Assembly (NCBI RefSeq): GCF_003112535.1
Contig: NZ_BEWA01000012.1
Span: forward strand, 620,001 to 684,000
Length of the DNA: 64,000 nt
Direction of reading: 5' to 3'
From: Streptomyces rishiriensis
Lineage (GTDB): Bacteria; Actinomycetota; Actinomycetes; Streptomycetales; Streptomycetaceae
A program made the translations under genes and the position numbers. Below are positions 7,821 through 17,185 of this stretch, piece after piece. The notes under the pieces are model-generated. The model saw only the letters and a program-made list of their open reading frames with translations. It searched no databases and had not been told where the DNA came from. Every line of letters starts with the position of its first letter. The first letter of the stretch is position 1.

Positions 7821-9458
7821 ATGAACGCCGGCTCGTCCCTCCCCCGGTCGCCGACCTGGGAGGACCTGGTCACCGCGGCCCTCCTGGGCACCGACCGCCG
7901 TACGCCCCCGGGCACGCCCCCCGGCCGGAGCGCGCCGTCGGCCCTGCTGGACGCCGCGGCCGCGGAGACCGTCCGCCGACGGGCCGGCCTGCGTCCCGGC
8001 CCCGCGGCGCCGCGCCCGCGACCGGCCCCCGAGGACCCGCGTCCCCCACTGCCCGCCGCCGCGGCCCGCAGGCTCGCCCTGCTCCTGGCCGACCGCCCCG
8101 GCACCGCGCAGGGCGGCCGAAGGGGGACCTCCCCGGACCTCATAGAACTGCTGCCCCAGTGGCTGGCGTCGGTGAACGACCGGGGGTTCGCCGCGCCTCC
8201 CGAATCCCTCCCCGCGCTGCTCGACGCGGCACGCGCGCGGACGGACCTGCGTCCGGCGGCTCTGCGGTTCGCGGGCCCGCGCGCGTTGTGGCTGGCCCGG
8301 CTCAACCCGGACTGGCGGTTCGCCCTGCGCGCGAGCCCCGGGAGCGGCATGGCGCTGCCGGGCCCGGAGGAGACCCTGCGCGTCGAACAGCTGTGGCAGG
8401 AGGGCCTGTTCGCCGAGCGCGTCTCGCTCCTCGCGGCGATCCGCTCCCGTGACCCGGACGCGGCGCGCGAACTGCTCAAGGCCACCTGGCCGACGGAACG
8501 CGCCGAGGACCGGCTGATGTTCCTCGACTCGCTGCGCACCGGCCTCGGCCCGCGGGACGAGCCGTTCCTGGAGCAGGCGCTGGCCGATCGGAGCCGCAAT
8601 GTGCGGGCCACGGCGGCGGAGTTGCTGTCGGCGCTGCCGCAGTCGGCGCTCGCCGCGCGGATGGCGGTCCGGGCCGGCGCCTGCGTGGCCGTCGACCACA
8701 CCCTGGACACGCCCACGCTCCTGGTGGAGGCGCCCCACGAGTGCGACGCCGCCATGGAACGGGACGGGGTGTCGCCCAAGCCGCCGTCCGGCCGGGGCGA
8801 ACGGTCCTGGTGGCTCGGCCAGCTGGTGGAGGCGGCCCCGCTCGCCGGTTGGCCGGCACGGCTGGGCGGCCGGACACCGGAGCAGATCGTCGCGTTGCCG
8901 GTGGCCGACGACTGGCTGGGCGAGCTGCACGCGGCCTGGTGCCGGGCCGCGGTGCGACAGCGGGACGCGGACTGGGCGCGGGCGCTGCTCGGGCCGCCGT
9001 CGGCGCCCGGAGCGGGCGGGCCGGGCGCGGTCTCGCTCGCCGAACGGGCGAAACTGCTGGGAACCCTGGGGGCGGCCGAACGGGCCGAATGGGTCGCCGG
9101 ATTCATCGCGGCGCACGGCCTGTCGGAGGCGTTCCAGCTCCTCGGGATCTGTGCCGTGCCGTGGGCCGCGCCGCTCGGCGGAGCCGTGGTGGACGCGCTC
9201 AACATCGCGCGGGACGCGGGCAGTTACCCCTGGAGTTTCAGCGGTGTGATGGGCCTCGCCGAACGCTGTCTCGACCCTTCGGAGGCGGCCCGGCTCGACG
9301 CCCTCCTGGCCGTGCCGGACGAACCGGAAGACGCCTCCCCCGGCGCGGGCGGCTACTGGGCGGAAGCCTTCCAACGCCTGTGCAGGACGCTACGGCTGAG
9401 AGCGGCGATGACGGCGGAACTGGAGATCCGTGCCTCCGCGCCGTGCGGCGCTCAGTAG
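7821..9458 (+). CDS. DUF5691 family protein
   Basis: A 545-residue soluble protein. It begins MNAGSSLPRSPTWEDLV, then TAALLGTDRR, an N-terminal signature typical of DUF5691 next to SWIM genes. The middle is helical-repeat-like (DRSRNVRATAAELLSALP), suggesting an armadillo/HEAT-like scaffold. AGGGAG lies 4 nt before the ATG. It is separated by 122 bp from the SWIM gene and is probably co-transcribed. No catalytic motif is visible. It completes the five-family MoxR/vWA/DUF5682/SWIM/DUF5691 set. Confidence 0.8.
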   Translation: MNAGSSLPRSPTWEDLVTAALLGTDRRTPPGTPPGRSAPSALLDAAAAETVRRRAGLRPGPAAPRPRPAPEDPRPPLPAAAARRLALLLADRPGTAQGGRRGTSPDLIELLPQWLASVNDRGFAAPPESLPALLDAARARTDLRPAALRFAGPRALWLARLNPDWRFALRASPGSGMALPGPEETLRVEQLWQEGLFAERVSLLAAIRSRDPDAARELLKATWPTERAEDRLMFLDSLRTGLGPRDEPFLEQALADRSRNVRATAAELLSALPQSALAARMAVRAGACVAVDHTLDTPTLLVEAPHECDAAMERDGVSPKPPSGRGERSWWLGQLVEAAPLAGWPARLGGRTPEQIVALPVADDWLGELHAAWCRAAVRQRDADWARALLGPPSAPGAGGPGAVSLAERAKLLGTLGAAERAEWVAGFIAAHGLSEAFQLLGICAVPWAAPLGGAVVDALNIARDAGSYPWSFSGVMGLAERCLDPSEAARLDALLAVPDEPEDASPGAGGYWAEAFQRLCRTLRLRAAMTAELEIRASAPCGAQ

Positions 9459-9599
9459 AAGGCGCCGCCCTTCGGCCCAAGGCCCCGCCCTTCGGCCCGG
9501 AGAGGAAGCCAGGATCAGGAACCCGAATGCGGTCACGGAGCGCGGATGCGGTCACGGAGCCCGAAGGCCGTCGCGGAGCCCCCGCAGCCGTGGCCCCTG

Positions 9600-10016
<417 letters not shown>

Positions 10017-10523
10017 CACTGCCTCCATGAAGCGACTGCGTCCATCGTCCACCGCCCGCACACCGCGTGCCAGACGGCCCGGGAAGTGAACGCACGTTAT
10101 CGCCGACATCCCCCAACCGGCAGTTTCGCGATGCGGGCCGAGGGGGAAATCACACGGGAGGGACACGTTCACCGCGCACCGCTCCCCCCAGCCCACGGGG
10201 GAGCAGTCGCACCGGGAGCCGCGTCGAGGTCGCGGTACCGCCGAGCGCCGCGGACAGCGCCGCGTGGCGGTACGGCGGATCGGCAGGCACGATGGTCATG
10301 TAGGGCAGGTAAGGCACGACAGCGGGAGCCTCATCGCCAGTACCGGCAGGGATCCCGTCACGTCGATCGGTGCGACCGGGTGTCATGAGAGCCGTACACC
10401 CCCCACGCCGCAGGCCTCACTCGTCACACACCCTGTCGTGCCCGATCGACCTCCTCGACCGCGACTTCCACGAGGGCACACGGGGGACAGAGAAGTCCTC
10501 AGCGTGCCGACAGGAGGTCGGCC
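10017..10523. other. intergenic region between divergent genes
   Basis: No convincing gene. A GC-rich stem-loop with arms GCTCCCCC and GGGGGAGC lies at 10181-10204. The last 20 bp hold the strong AGGAGGT ribosome site of the lipase. Short open frames here lack family features. Confidence 0.4.
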
Positions 10524-11507
10524 ATGAAGGTCACCCGGGCCTTGCAGCCCATTCTTCCGTTGTGTCAGCGTCTGCTGCCGGACATGCCGAACCTTCCCGG
10601 CCTTCCCGTCTTCCCGGCCTTCCCGAGCTTCCCCAGCCTTCCGGGTCTGCCGAATCTCCCGAGCCTGCCGAGCAGGCTGGCCGGTTTCTCCGTGGCCCTC
10701 CTCAAGGCGACCGCCCTGGACCTCGCGATCCTCGCCGGGCATCTGCTCCTGTACCCCTCCGGGATCGCACAGGAGCGCCGCTGCCCGGTCCGTCCCGACC
10801 TCCCCGGACCGGCGTCCGCCGGAGAGCCGACGCGCCTGCCCGCGCAGGCCGCGCCCCCGGTGGTGCTGCTGCACGGCTTCATCGACAACCGTTCCGTGTT
10901 CGTCCTGCTGCGCCGCAGCCTGGCCCAGCACGGCAGGCACCGGGTGGAGTCGCTGAACTACTCGCCCCTGACGTGCGACATACGGACCGCGGCCGAGCTC
11001 CTCGGCCGGCACATAGAGGAGATCTGCGAGCGCACCGGCAGTCAGCAGGTCGACGTGGTCGGGCACAGCCTGGGCGGTCTGATAGCCCGCTACTACGTAC
11101 AGCGGCTCGCGGGCGACGCCCGGGTGCGGACGCTGGTGACGCTGGGCACCCCGCACTCCGGGACCCGGGTGGCGCCGCTGGCGAACGCGCACCCGATCGT
11201 GCGCCAGATGCGCCCCGGCTCGGAGCTGATCGAGGAACTGGCCCGGCCCGCGCCGGGCTGCCGTACGCACTTCGTCAGCTTCTGGAGCGATCTCGACCAT
11301 CTGATGGACCCGCTGGAGTCGGCCTGCGTCGACCATCCGGACCTGCTGGCCCAGAACGTCCGGGTGACCGGCATCGGCCACCTCGCGCTGCCCGTCCACC
11401 CCGCCGTCGCGACCGGCATCCGGCAGGCCCTGGACACCGAACGCGCGGGGACCCCGGCCGACGTCGCCGGAACCGCCCCCCGGAGCGGCGGCCTCACGGT
11501 GGCCTGA
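10524..11507 (+). CDS. alpha/beta-hydrolase lipase/esterase
   Basis: A 327-residue serine hydrolase. The oxyanion loop is VVLLHGFIDNR near residue 113, the nucleophile elbow is VVGHSLGG near residue 181, followed by TLGTPHSGTRVAPL, typical of triacylglycerol lipases of the EstA/LipA type. The catalytic His is probably in TGIGHLALPVHP near residue 290. The N-terminus carries an unusual run of about ten Pro-Leu/Phe-Pro units (LPGLPVFPAFPSFPSLPGLP) and then a hydrophobic segment (VALLKATALDLAILAGHLLL), which fits membrane tethering more than a cleaved signal. The start has AGGAGGT 6 nt upstream. It probably hydrolyses acyl esters outside or at the membrane. Confidence 0.88.
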   Translation: MKVTRALQPILPLCQRLLPDMPNLPGLPVFPAFPSFPSLPGLPNLPSLPSRLAGFSVALLKATALDLAILAGHLLLYPSGIAQERRCPVRPDLPGPASAGEPTRLPAQAAPPVVLLHGFIDNRSVFVLLRRSLAQHGRHRVESLNYSPLTCDIRTAAELLGRHIEEICERTGSQQVDVVGHSLGGLIARYYVQRLAGDARVRTLVTLGTPHSGTRVAPLANAHPIVRQMRPGSELIEELARPAPGCRTHFVSFWSDLDHLMDPLESACVDHPDLLAQNVRVTGIGHLALPVHPAVATGIRQALDTERAGTPADVAGTAPRSGGLTVA

Positions 11508-11757
11508 CGGCGTCCCGAAAGCGCTCACCCGCCCCCCGGGTGCGCCTCCAGCGCCACAACGACGCTCCCCCGGCACCCCTGCATCATCGAACGCTATTCG
11601 AACCTAGGGCCAAACTCGCGCCCCTCGCCCCCGAAACACGGCCGAATGCCCTTTTCCTTCGGGCGCGAAACCTGCAGAAGATTGTCGTGCCCGCGTACTG
11701 CCGGGTACAGTCGCCGCACTGCTCTGGCAGCCCCTGTCGTCGGCGAAAGAGAAGTTG

Positions 11758-13287
11758 GTGAACGACCGTCACCCGTCGGGAGTCATGACCACCCCGGCAC
11801 CGGCTTCCGACGCCGCTTCGGCGCCCTACGCGTCGCACGGCACCCAGGAAGCCCAGTACGACGGCTTCACCACGTTCCACGGCTACGAGACCGGCGCCTT
11901 CGAGGCCGGGACGCATTCCGGCGGCCATCTCGCGGCCGACCCCCTCTTCGGTGAGCTTCCGGGCGACGGCACGGCCCCCGCCACCGGCGCATACGACGGC
12001 ACGCGGTGGCACGCGGGCACCCACCAGGCCATGGACACGGGCAGTCACCAGACGCTGAACTACGACGGTTACGCCGCCCAGCACCACGCCGCCTACGACA
12101 CCGGCGTCTATGACGCGACCGCCTGGTCCGGCGAGCACCAGCACCTGTCCGCCGTGCCCCAGCAGGCGACGGCGCCGGACGTCAGCGGCCAGTGGGACGC
12201 GAGCGCCTGGCTGCAGCCCGACCAGTCCGCGAACCCCGCCGACCGGACCCAGCAATGGGAATGGGGCACGCAGGTATTCGACACCGGCGCGTACGACGCC
12301 ACGCAATGGAACTCCGACGGCGGCGAGAACACCGGTGAGAACACCAGTGCCGACGGAGCCGCAGACGCCTACGAACAGCAACCCGCAGAGGTCCCGTTCG
12401 ACCAGCAGGCCACCGCCACCTTCGAACAGGTCGCGCACGGCGAGCCCGGCGACGACGGCGAACTGCCCGACGACGCCCCCGCCCTCCTCGACGACCAGGA
12501 GGAGACGGCCCCCGCACCCCTCGGCCGTGCGGCCGCCCGCAACGCGACCCGCTCCCGCCGCCGGATGCCCGCCAAGCGCTCCGCGCTGCTGACGGTTGCC
12601 GTGCCCTCGGTCTGCGTGATGGGCGTCGCCGGGATCGCCGCGGCCTCGGTCGGCTCGCTGACCGGCGGCGAGGGCAAGGAGACCACGGCCTCCGCCGCGG
12701 ACGCGCAGCCCGTGAAGCCGTCCGCCGCCAACAACAAGCTGGACAGCCAGCTGGAGACCCTCAGCGCCGGGGCCGACGACTTCGCCGACCGGGCCAGCCG
12801 CACGCAGGAACGTATCGACCTCAAGGCGCAGCAGGAGGCCGAGCAGAAGAAGGCCGCCGCCGAGGCGGCCCGCAAGGAGCGGCTGCGCCCCAAGTACGCC
12901 CTCCCGGTCGCGCAGCACGGCCTCAGCGCCTACTTCGGCCAGGCCGGCATCAACTGGATGTCCCAGCACACCGGCATCGACTTCCCGGTGTCCTACGGCA
13001 CCACCGTGATGGCGGCGACCGACGGCACCGTACGGACGCAGTGGAACAGCGCCTACGGCAACATGCTGATCCTCACCGCGAAGGACGGCACGGAGACCTG
13101 GTACTGCCACCTCTCCAGCTACCGGGTGCCCTCCGGCACGAGCGTCAAAGCCGGCGATCCCATCGCGTACTCCGGGAACTCGGGCAACTCCACCGGCCCG
13201 CACCTGCACTTCGAGGTCCGGCCGGCCGGCGGCTCCGCGATCGACCCGCTGCCGTGGCTGCGCAGCCACGGACTCAACCCGACGTGA
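11758..13287 (+). CDS. membrane-anchored M23 family metallopeptidase
   Basis: A 509-residue protein from the GTG at 11758 (an ATG at 11785 is possible). Residues 1-275 are hydrophilic and repetitive, with four or five copies of a TG-x-YDATxW-like unit (ATGAYDGTRW, DTGVYDATAW, DTGAYDATQW). A basic stretch and one transmembrane helix follow (LLTVAVPSVCVMGVAGIAAA, about 280-300), then a coiled coil rich in Glu/Ala/Lys, and a C-terminal M23 domain with HTGIDF (zinc His and Asp) and the HLHFE motif. The topology is N-terminus in, peptidase out, so it should cut peptidoglycan cross-bridges at the cell surface. The cytoplasmic repeats may bind partners. A strong terminator follows. Confidence 0.9.
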   Translation: MNDRHPSGVMTTPAPASDAASAPYASHGTQEAQYDGFTTFHGYETGAFEAGTHSGGHLAADPLFGELPGDGTAPATGAYDGTRWHAGTHQAMDTGSHQTLNYDGYAAQHHAAYDTGVYDATAWSGEHQHLSAVPQQATAPDVSGQWDASAWLQPDQSANPADRTQQWEWGTQVFDTGAYDATQWNSDGGENTGENTSADGAADAYEQQPAEVPFDQQATATFEQVAHGEPGDDGELPDDAPALLDDQEETAPAPLGRAAARNATRSRRRMPAKRSALLTVAVPSVCVMGVAGIAAASVGSLTGGEGKETTASAADAQPVKPSAANNKLDSQLETLSAGADDFADRASRTQERIDLKAQQEAEQKKAAAEAARKERLRPKYALPVAQHGLSAYFGQAGINWMSQHTGIDFPVSYGTTVMAATDGTVRTQWNSAYGNMLILTAKDGTETWYCHLSSYRVPSGTSVKAGDPIAYSGNSGNSTGPHLHFEVRPAGGSAIDPLPWLRSHGLNPT

Positions 13288-13348
13288 GCGCCTGCCCGTA
13301 ACCGCGCCCTTCGCGCTCCCGGCCCCACCCACCGCCCCACCACGCCAC

Positions 13349-13377
13349 CGCGCCCCCACCGTCCAGGCGGGGGCGCG
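13349..13377 (+). terminator. terminator after the M23 gene
   Basis: A perfect 9-bp stem (CGCGCCCCC / GGGGGCGCG) with an 11-nt loop, followed by TCGTT, 62 bp after the M23 stop codon. Confidence 0.7.
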
Positions 13378-13508
13378 TCGTTGCACGCGCTGCTGCTCGT
13401 CCGCTAGTGATCTGGTCTTGAGTTCACGTCTCACCACGTGAGTCGCGGTTCGTTTCAGATTTCGGCTCGGGCGGTGACAGCGGCTGGTGGCTGCGGTCTG
13501 CTGGAGGA

Positions 13509-13973
13509 ATGGGGGACAGCAGGCTGCAACCGCTGGTGTTGTCCGAGGACGAGCGGCTGGTGTTGCAGGGGTGGGCCAAACGGCGGACCACCGCGCAGGG
13601 TCTGGCCAAGCGGGCACGGATCGTGCTGGCCTGCGCGGACGGGCTGAACAACACCGCGGTGGCCGCGCGGCTGGACACCGATCGCGGGACCGTGAGCCGG
13701 TGGCGGACCACATTCCTGCAACGCCGTCTCGACGGCCTGTCCGACGAGCCGCGTCCCGGCGTGCCCCGCACCATCACCGACGCCCAGATGGAAGAGGTGG
13801 CGGTGCGCACGCTGGAAGAGGCGCCCGACGGCGCCACCCACTGGTCGAAGCGGGAATTGGCCCGGCGGGTGGGGATCTCACCGACGAGCGTGCTGCGGAT
13901 CTGGCGGGCCTTCGGGCTGCAGCCCTGGCGCACGGAAACCTTCAACCAGGTCGAGCGGTGGTTCGCCGAACTC
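13509..13973 (+). pseudogene. IS630 transposase, N-terminal part
   Basis: 155 codons with helix-turn-helix regions (AKRARIVLACADGLNN; LDTDRGTVSRWR) and a second HTH (ELARRVGISPTSVLRIWRAF). At residue 145 the sequence jumps from the linker (PWRTETF) straight to NQVERWFAEL, which in intact IS630 transposases lies about 150 residues later, after the DDE core. The catalytic Asp/Glu domain is therefore missing. The reading frame ends exactly at the transposon junction and resumes, still in frame, at 23380. Confidence 0.85.
13969..13973. repeat. target-site duplication, left copy (AACTC)
   Basis: AACTC directly abuts the left inverted repeat and is repeated at 23375-23379 directly after the right one; 5 bp is the usual Tn3-family duplication. 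Confidence 0.93.
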
Positions 13974-14011
13974 GGGGTGCCAGTAAGAACCGTGTCACCA
14001 GCCGCAAACGG
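13974..14011 (+). repeat. Tn3 left terminal inverted repeat
   Basis: 38 bp, starting GGGG as in Tn3-family ends and ending in ...GCAAACGG; 37 of 38 positions match the right repeat. Confidence 0.93.
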
Positions 14012-14100
14012 CGGTGATCTTGCGCGGGCGTCACCCGTGTGGGTGAGTCCGGCGCCGTACGGCTGCGGTGTGTGAAGCCCCGCGAGGACGATCGACGATC

Positions 14101-17100
14101 GTGGCCCGTACCCCGTTGGACCTGGATGAGCTGGTCGAGCACTGGACGCTGCTGAACGACGAGCAGGGACTTGTGTCCGGCAAGCGCGGTGCGACGCGAC
14201 TGGGCTTCGCCGTGTTGCTGAAGTTCTATACGCAGTACGGCCGGTTTCCCCGGAACCGGGCAGAGCTGCCCGGTGAGGCCGTGGAGTTCGTCGCCCGGCA
14301 GGTGCAGGTTCCCGCCTCGGAGCTGGAGTCCTACGACTGGACGGGCCGCACGGTCGAGTACCACCGGGCGCAGGTCCGGGGCCACCTCGGCTTCCGTGAG
14401 TGCAGCGTGGCGGACGCGGAGAAGCTGACGGCGTATCTGGCCGAGCGCGTCGCGCACAAGGAACGCAGGCCCGAGCAGGTCCGGGTGGAACTGCTGGCGC
14501 GCTGTCGCACAGAGAGCATTGAGCCGCCCACGCCGGGCCGGTGCGACCGGATCGTGGCGGCTGCTCTGCGGGCGGCCGAGGAGTCGCTGACGGCCCTGAT
14601 CTCCTCTCGGCTGACCGCGGAGAGCATCGAGCGGATCGTGGCTCTGGCGGCCGGCGCCGACCAGGACGACGACGGAACCGCGGGCGGCGGCGCGGAGGGT
14701 GAGGACGCACCGCCGGTGCTGGCGAAGGTCAAGGAAGCGCCGGGCAACGTGAGCCTGGAGACGATGCTCACCGAGATCGACAAGCTCCTGGCGGTGCGGG
14801 CGATCGGCCTGCCACAGGATCTGTTCATCGACGTCGCGCCGAAGGTCGTGGCTGGCTGGCAGGCGCGGGCCGCGGTCGAGTCGCCTTCCCACCTGCGGAC
14901 GCACCCGGTACCGCTGCGGGTGACCTTGCTGGCCGCGCTGCTGCACGAGCGGGAGCGGGAGATCACGGACACGCTGGTGGAGCTGCTGATCTCTACCGTG
15001 CACCGGATCGGGGCGCGGGCGGAGAAGAAGGTCACCGAGCAGCTGATCAACGCGTTCAAGAAGGTGTCGGGCAAGGAGAACATTCTCTTCAGGCTCGCCG
15101 GGGCTTCGCTCGGCGCCCCGGAGGGGACGGTCCGCCAGGTCGTGTTCCCGGCGGTGTCCGGGGGCGAGGCGACGCTGCGGGAGCTGGTGCACGAGTTCAA
15201 GACCCGGGGGCCGGTCTACCGGCGGACGGTGCAGACGACGCTGAAGGCGTCGTACACCAACCACTACCGGCGCGGGCTGATCAAGCTGCTGGACGTGCTG
15301 GAGTTCCGTTCCTCCAACCATGCCCACCGGCCCGTGATCGAGGCGTTGGCGCTGGTGGCGCGGTACGCGAACGCGGGGAACACGACGTACTACCCGCTGG
15401 GCGAGACGGTGCCGGTCCACAAGGCGATGGGCGGGGACTGGGCGGAGGTCGTGCACCGCACCGACAAGCGGGGCCGGCGCCGGGTGGTGCGCATGGTCTA
15501 CGAGGTCGTTGCCTTCCAGGCCCTGCGCGATCAGCTCAAGTGCAAGGAGATCTGGGTGGTCGGCGCCGACAAGTGGCGCAACCCGGACGAGGACCTGCCG
15601 CAGGACTTCGAGGCCAGGCGGGCGGAGAACTACCGGGAGCTGCGCAAGCCGCTGGACGCCGCGGTGTTCGTCGACGAGCTGCGCGAGCAGATGACGGCCG
15701 AACTGACCCTGCTCAACGACAAGATGCCGAAGCTGTCCTGGCTGGACATCGCCGAGCGCAAGTCCGGCGCGATCCGGCTGACGGCGGCCGAGGCCCAGCC
15801 CGAGCCGCGCAACCTGCGCAGGATCAAGGCCGAGGTACAGAGGCGTTGGGGCATCGTGCCGCTCGTCGACATGCTGAAGGAAGCGGTGCTGCGGACCGGA
15901 TGCCTGGACGCGGTCACCTCCGTCTCCGGCGGCGGCAGCCTCTCGCCGGAAGTGCTGGCCGAACGCCTGCTGCTGGTCATCTACGCGTACGGCACGAACA
16001 CCGGGATCAAGGCCGTGGCGTCCGGCGGCCACGGCCACACCGAGGACGAACTGCGGTACGTACGCCGCCGCTACCTGTCGGCGGAGGCCGCTCGCGCCAT
16101 CGCCATCCAGATCGCGAACGCCACCTTCTCCGCCCGCAGCACCGAGCTGTGGGGCCAGGGCTCGACCGCGGTCGCCTCCGACTCCACCCACGTGCGTGCG
16201 TACGACCAGAACCTCTTCACGGAGTGGCACTCGCGCTACGGCGGCCGTGGGGTGCTCATCTACTGGCACGTGGAGAAGAAGTCCCTGGCCATCCACTCCC
16301 AGCTGATCAACTGCACCGCCTCCGAGGTCGCCGCGATGATCGAGGGCGCGATGCGGCACGGCACCACCATGGACGTCGAGGCCAACTACACGGACTCGCA
16401 CGGCCAGTCGGAAATCGGGTTCGGAATCACGCGGCTGCTGAACTTCGACCTGCTGCCGCGTATCAAGCGGATCAACAAGGTGAAGCTGTACCGGCCGGTG
16501 GCCGGCGAACCGGACGCCTACCCGCAGCTGGCTCCGGCGCTGACCCGCCCGATCCGCTGGGAGCTCATCGCCCAGCAGTACGACCAGATGATCAAGTACG
16601 CCACCGCGATCCGGACCCGTACCGCGTCCACCGAGGCGATCCTGCGGCGCTTCACCCGCAACGCATCCCACCCCACCTACGCGGCGATGCTGGAGGTCGG
16701 CCGCGCGCAGAAGACCATCTTCGTGGCCCGGTACCTGCGGCTTCGGGACCTCCAGCGGGAGATCGAGGAGGGCCTGAACGTGATGGAGTCCTCCAACGGC
16801 GCGAACTCCGTGATCGCCTACGGCAAGGGCGGGGAGATCGCCTCGAACCGGCGCGACGAGCAGGAGATGTTCGTGCTGTGCCTGCGGATTCTGCAATCGG
16901 CCCTGGTCTACGTGAACACCCGGATGCTCCAGGACATCCTCGGCGAACCGGAGTGGGCCGACCTCCTCACCCCGGCCGACCGGCGCGGCCTGACCCCGCT
17001 GTTCTGGTCCCATGTGCGCCCGTACGGCGAGGTGAACCTCGACATGGCCGTCCGCCTGAGCCTTGCTGCGACCACGGTGCCCGGACCCCGTGCTGCGGAA

Positions 17101-17157
17101 GAGACGGACGGCAGAGAGCCGGTTGAGGATCGTCAGGGCATGTTGCCCCTGCCCTGA
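14101..17157 (+). CDS. tnpA: Tn3-family transposase TnpA
   Basis: About 1,018 residues, the normal length for a Tn3 transposase. The N-terminal DUF4158-type region (RLGFAVLLKFYTQYGRFP) binds the inverted repeats. The C-terminal DDE domain contains ASDSTHVRAYDQ (first Asp), NYTDSHGQSEIGFG (second Asp) and RRDEQEMFVLCLRI (Glu), so the triad looks intact. The GTG at 14101 is preferred over the GTG at 14068 because the family N-terminus begins close to ARTPLDLDELVEHW; GAGGA stands 12 nt upstream. It performs replicative transposition, making a cointegrate that the resolvase at 22641 should resolve. It converges with the response regulator gene. Confidence 0.93.
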   Translation: MARTPLDLDELVEHWTLLNDEQGLVSGKRGATRLGFAVLLKFYTQYGRFPRNRAELPGEAVEFVARQVQVPASELESYDWTGRTVEYHRAQVRGHLGFRECSVADAEKLTAYLAERVAHKERRPEQVRVELLARCRTESIEPPTPGRCDRIVAAALRAAEESLTALISSRLTAESIERIVALAAGADQDDDGTAGGGAEGEDAPPVLAKVKEAPGNVSLETMLTEIDKLLAVRAIGLPQDLFIDVAPKVVAGWQARAAVESPSHLRTHPVPLRVTLLAALLHEREREITDTLVELLISTVHRIGARAEKKVTEQLINAFKKVSGKENILFRLAGASLGAPEGTVRQVVFPAVSGGEATLRELVHEFKTRGPVYRRTVQTTLKASYTNHYRRGLIKLLDVLEFRSSNHAHRPVIEALALVARYANAGNTTYYPLGETVPVHKAMGGDWAEVVHRTDKRGRRRVVRMVYEVVAFQALRDQLKCKEIWVVGADKWRNPDEDLPQDFEARRAENYRELRKPLDAAVFVDELREQMTAELTLLNDKMPKLSWLDIAERKSGAIRLTAAEAQPEPRNLRRIKAEVQRRWGIVPLVDMLKEAVLRTGCLDAVTSVSGGGSLSPEVLAERLLLVIYAYGTNTGIKAVASGGHGHTEDELRYVRRRYLSAEAARAIAIQIANATFSARSTELWGQGSTAVASDSTHVRAYDQNLFTEWHSRYGGRGVLIYWHVEKKSLAIHSQLINCTASEVAAMIEGAMRHGTTMDVEANYTDSHGQSEIGFGITRLLNFDLLPRIKRINKVKLYRPVAGEPDAYPQLAPALTRPIRWELIAQQYDQMIKYATAIRTRTASTEAILRRFTRNASHPTYAAMLEVGRAQKTIFVARYLRLRDLQREIEEGLNVMESSNGANSVIAYGKGGEIASNRRDEQEMFVLCLRILQSALVYVNTRMLQDILGEPEWADLLTPADRRGLTPLFWSHVRPYGEVNLDMAVRLSLAATTVPGPRAAEETDGREPVEDRQGMLPLP

Positions 17158-17185
17158 GGGTATTCGGACGCCGTGAAGTGGCTGG

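Noticed and set aside
10150..10386. 78-codon minus-strand frame
   Set aside because: No family features, and it includes a GC-rich stem-loop; not supported.
14068..14100. Alternative GTG start for TnpA
   Set aside because: It adds 11 residues (CEAPRGRSTI...) not expected in the family N-terminus; the GTG at 14101 fits better.
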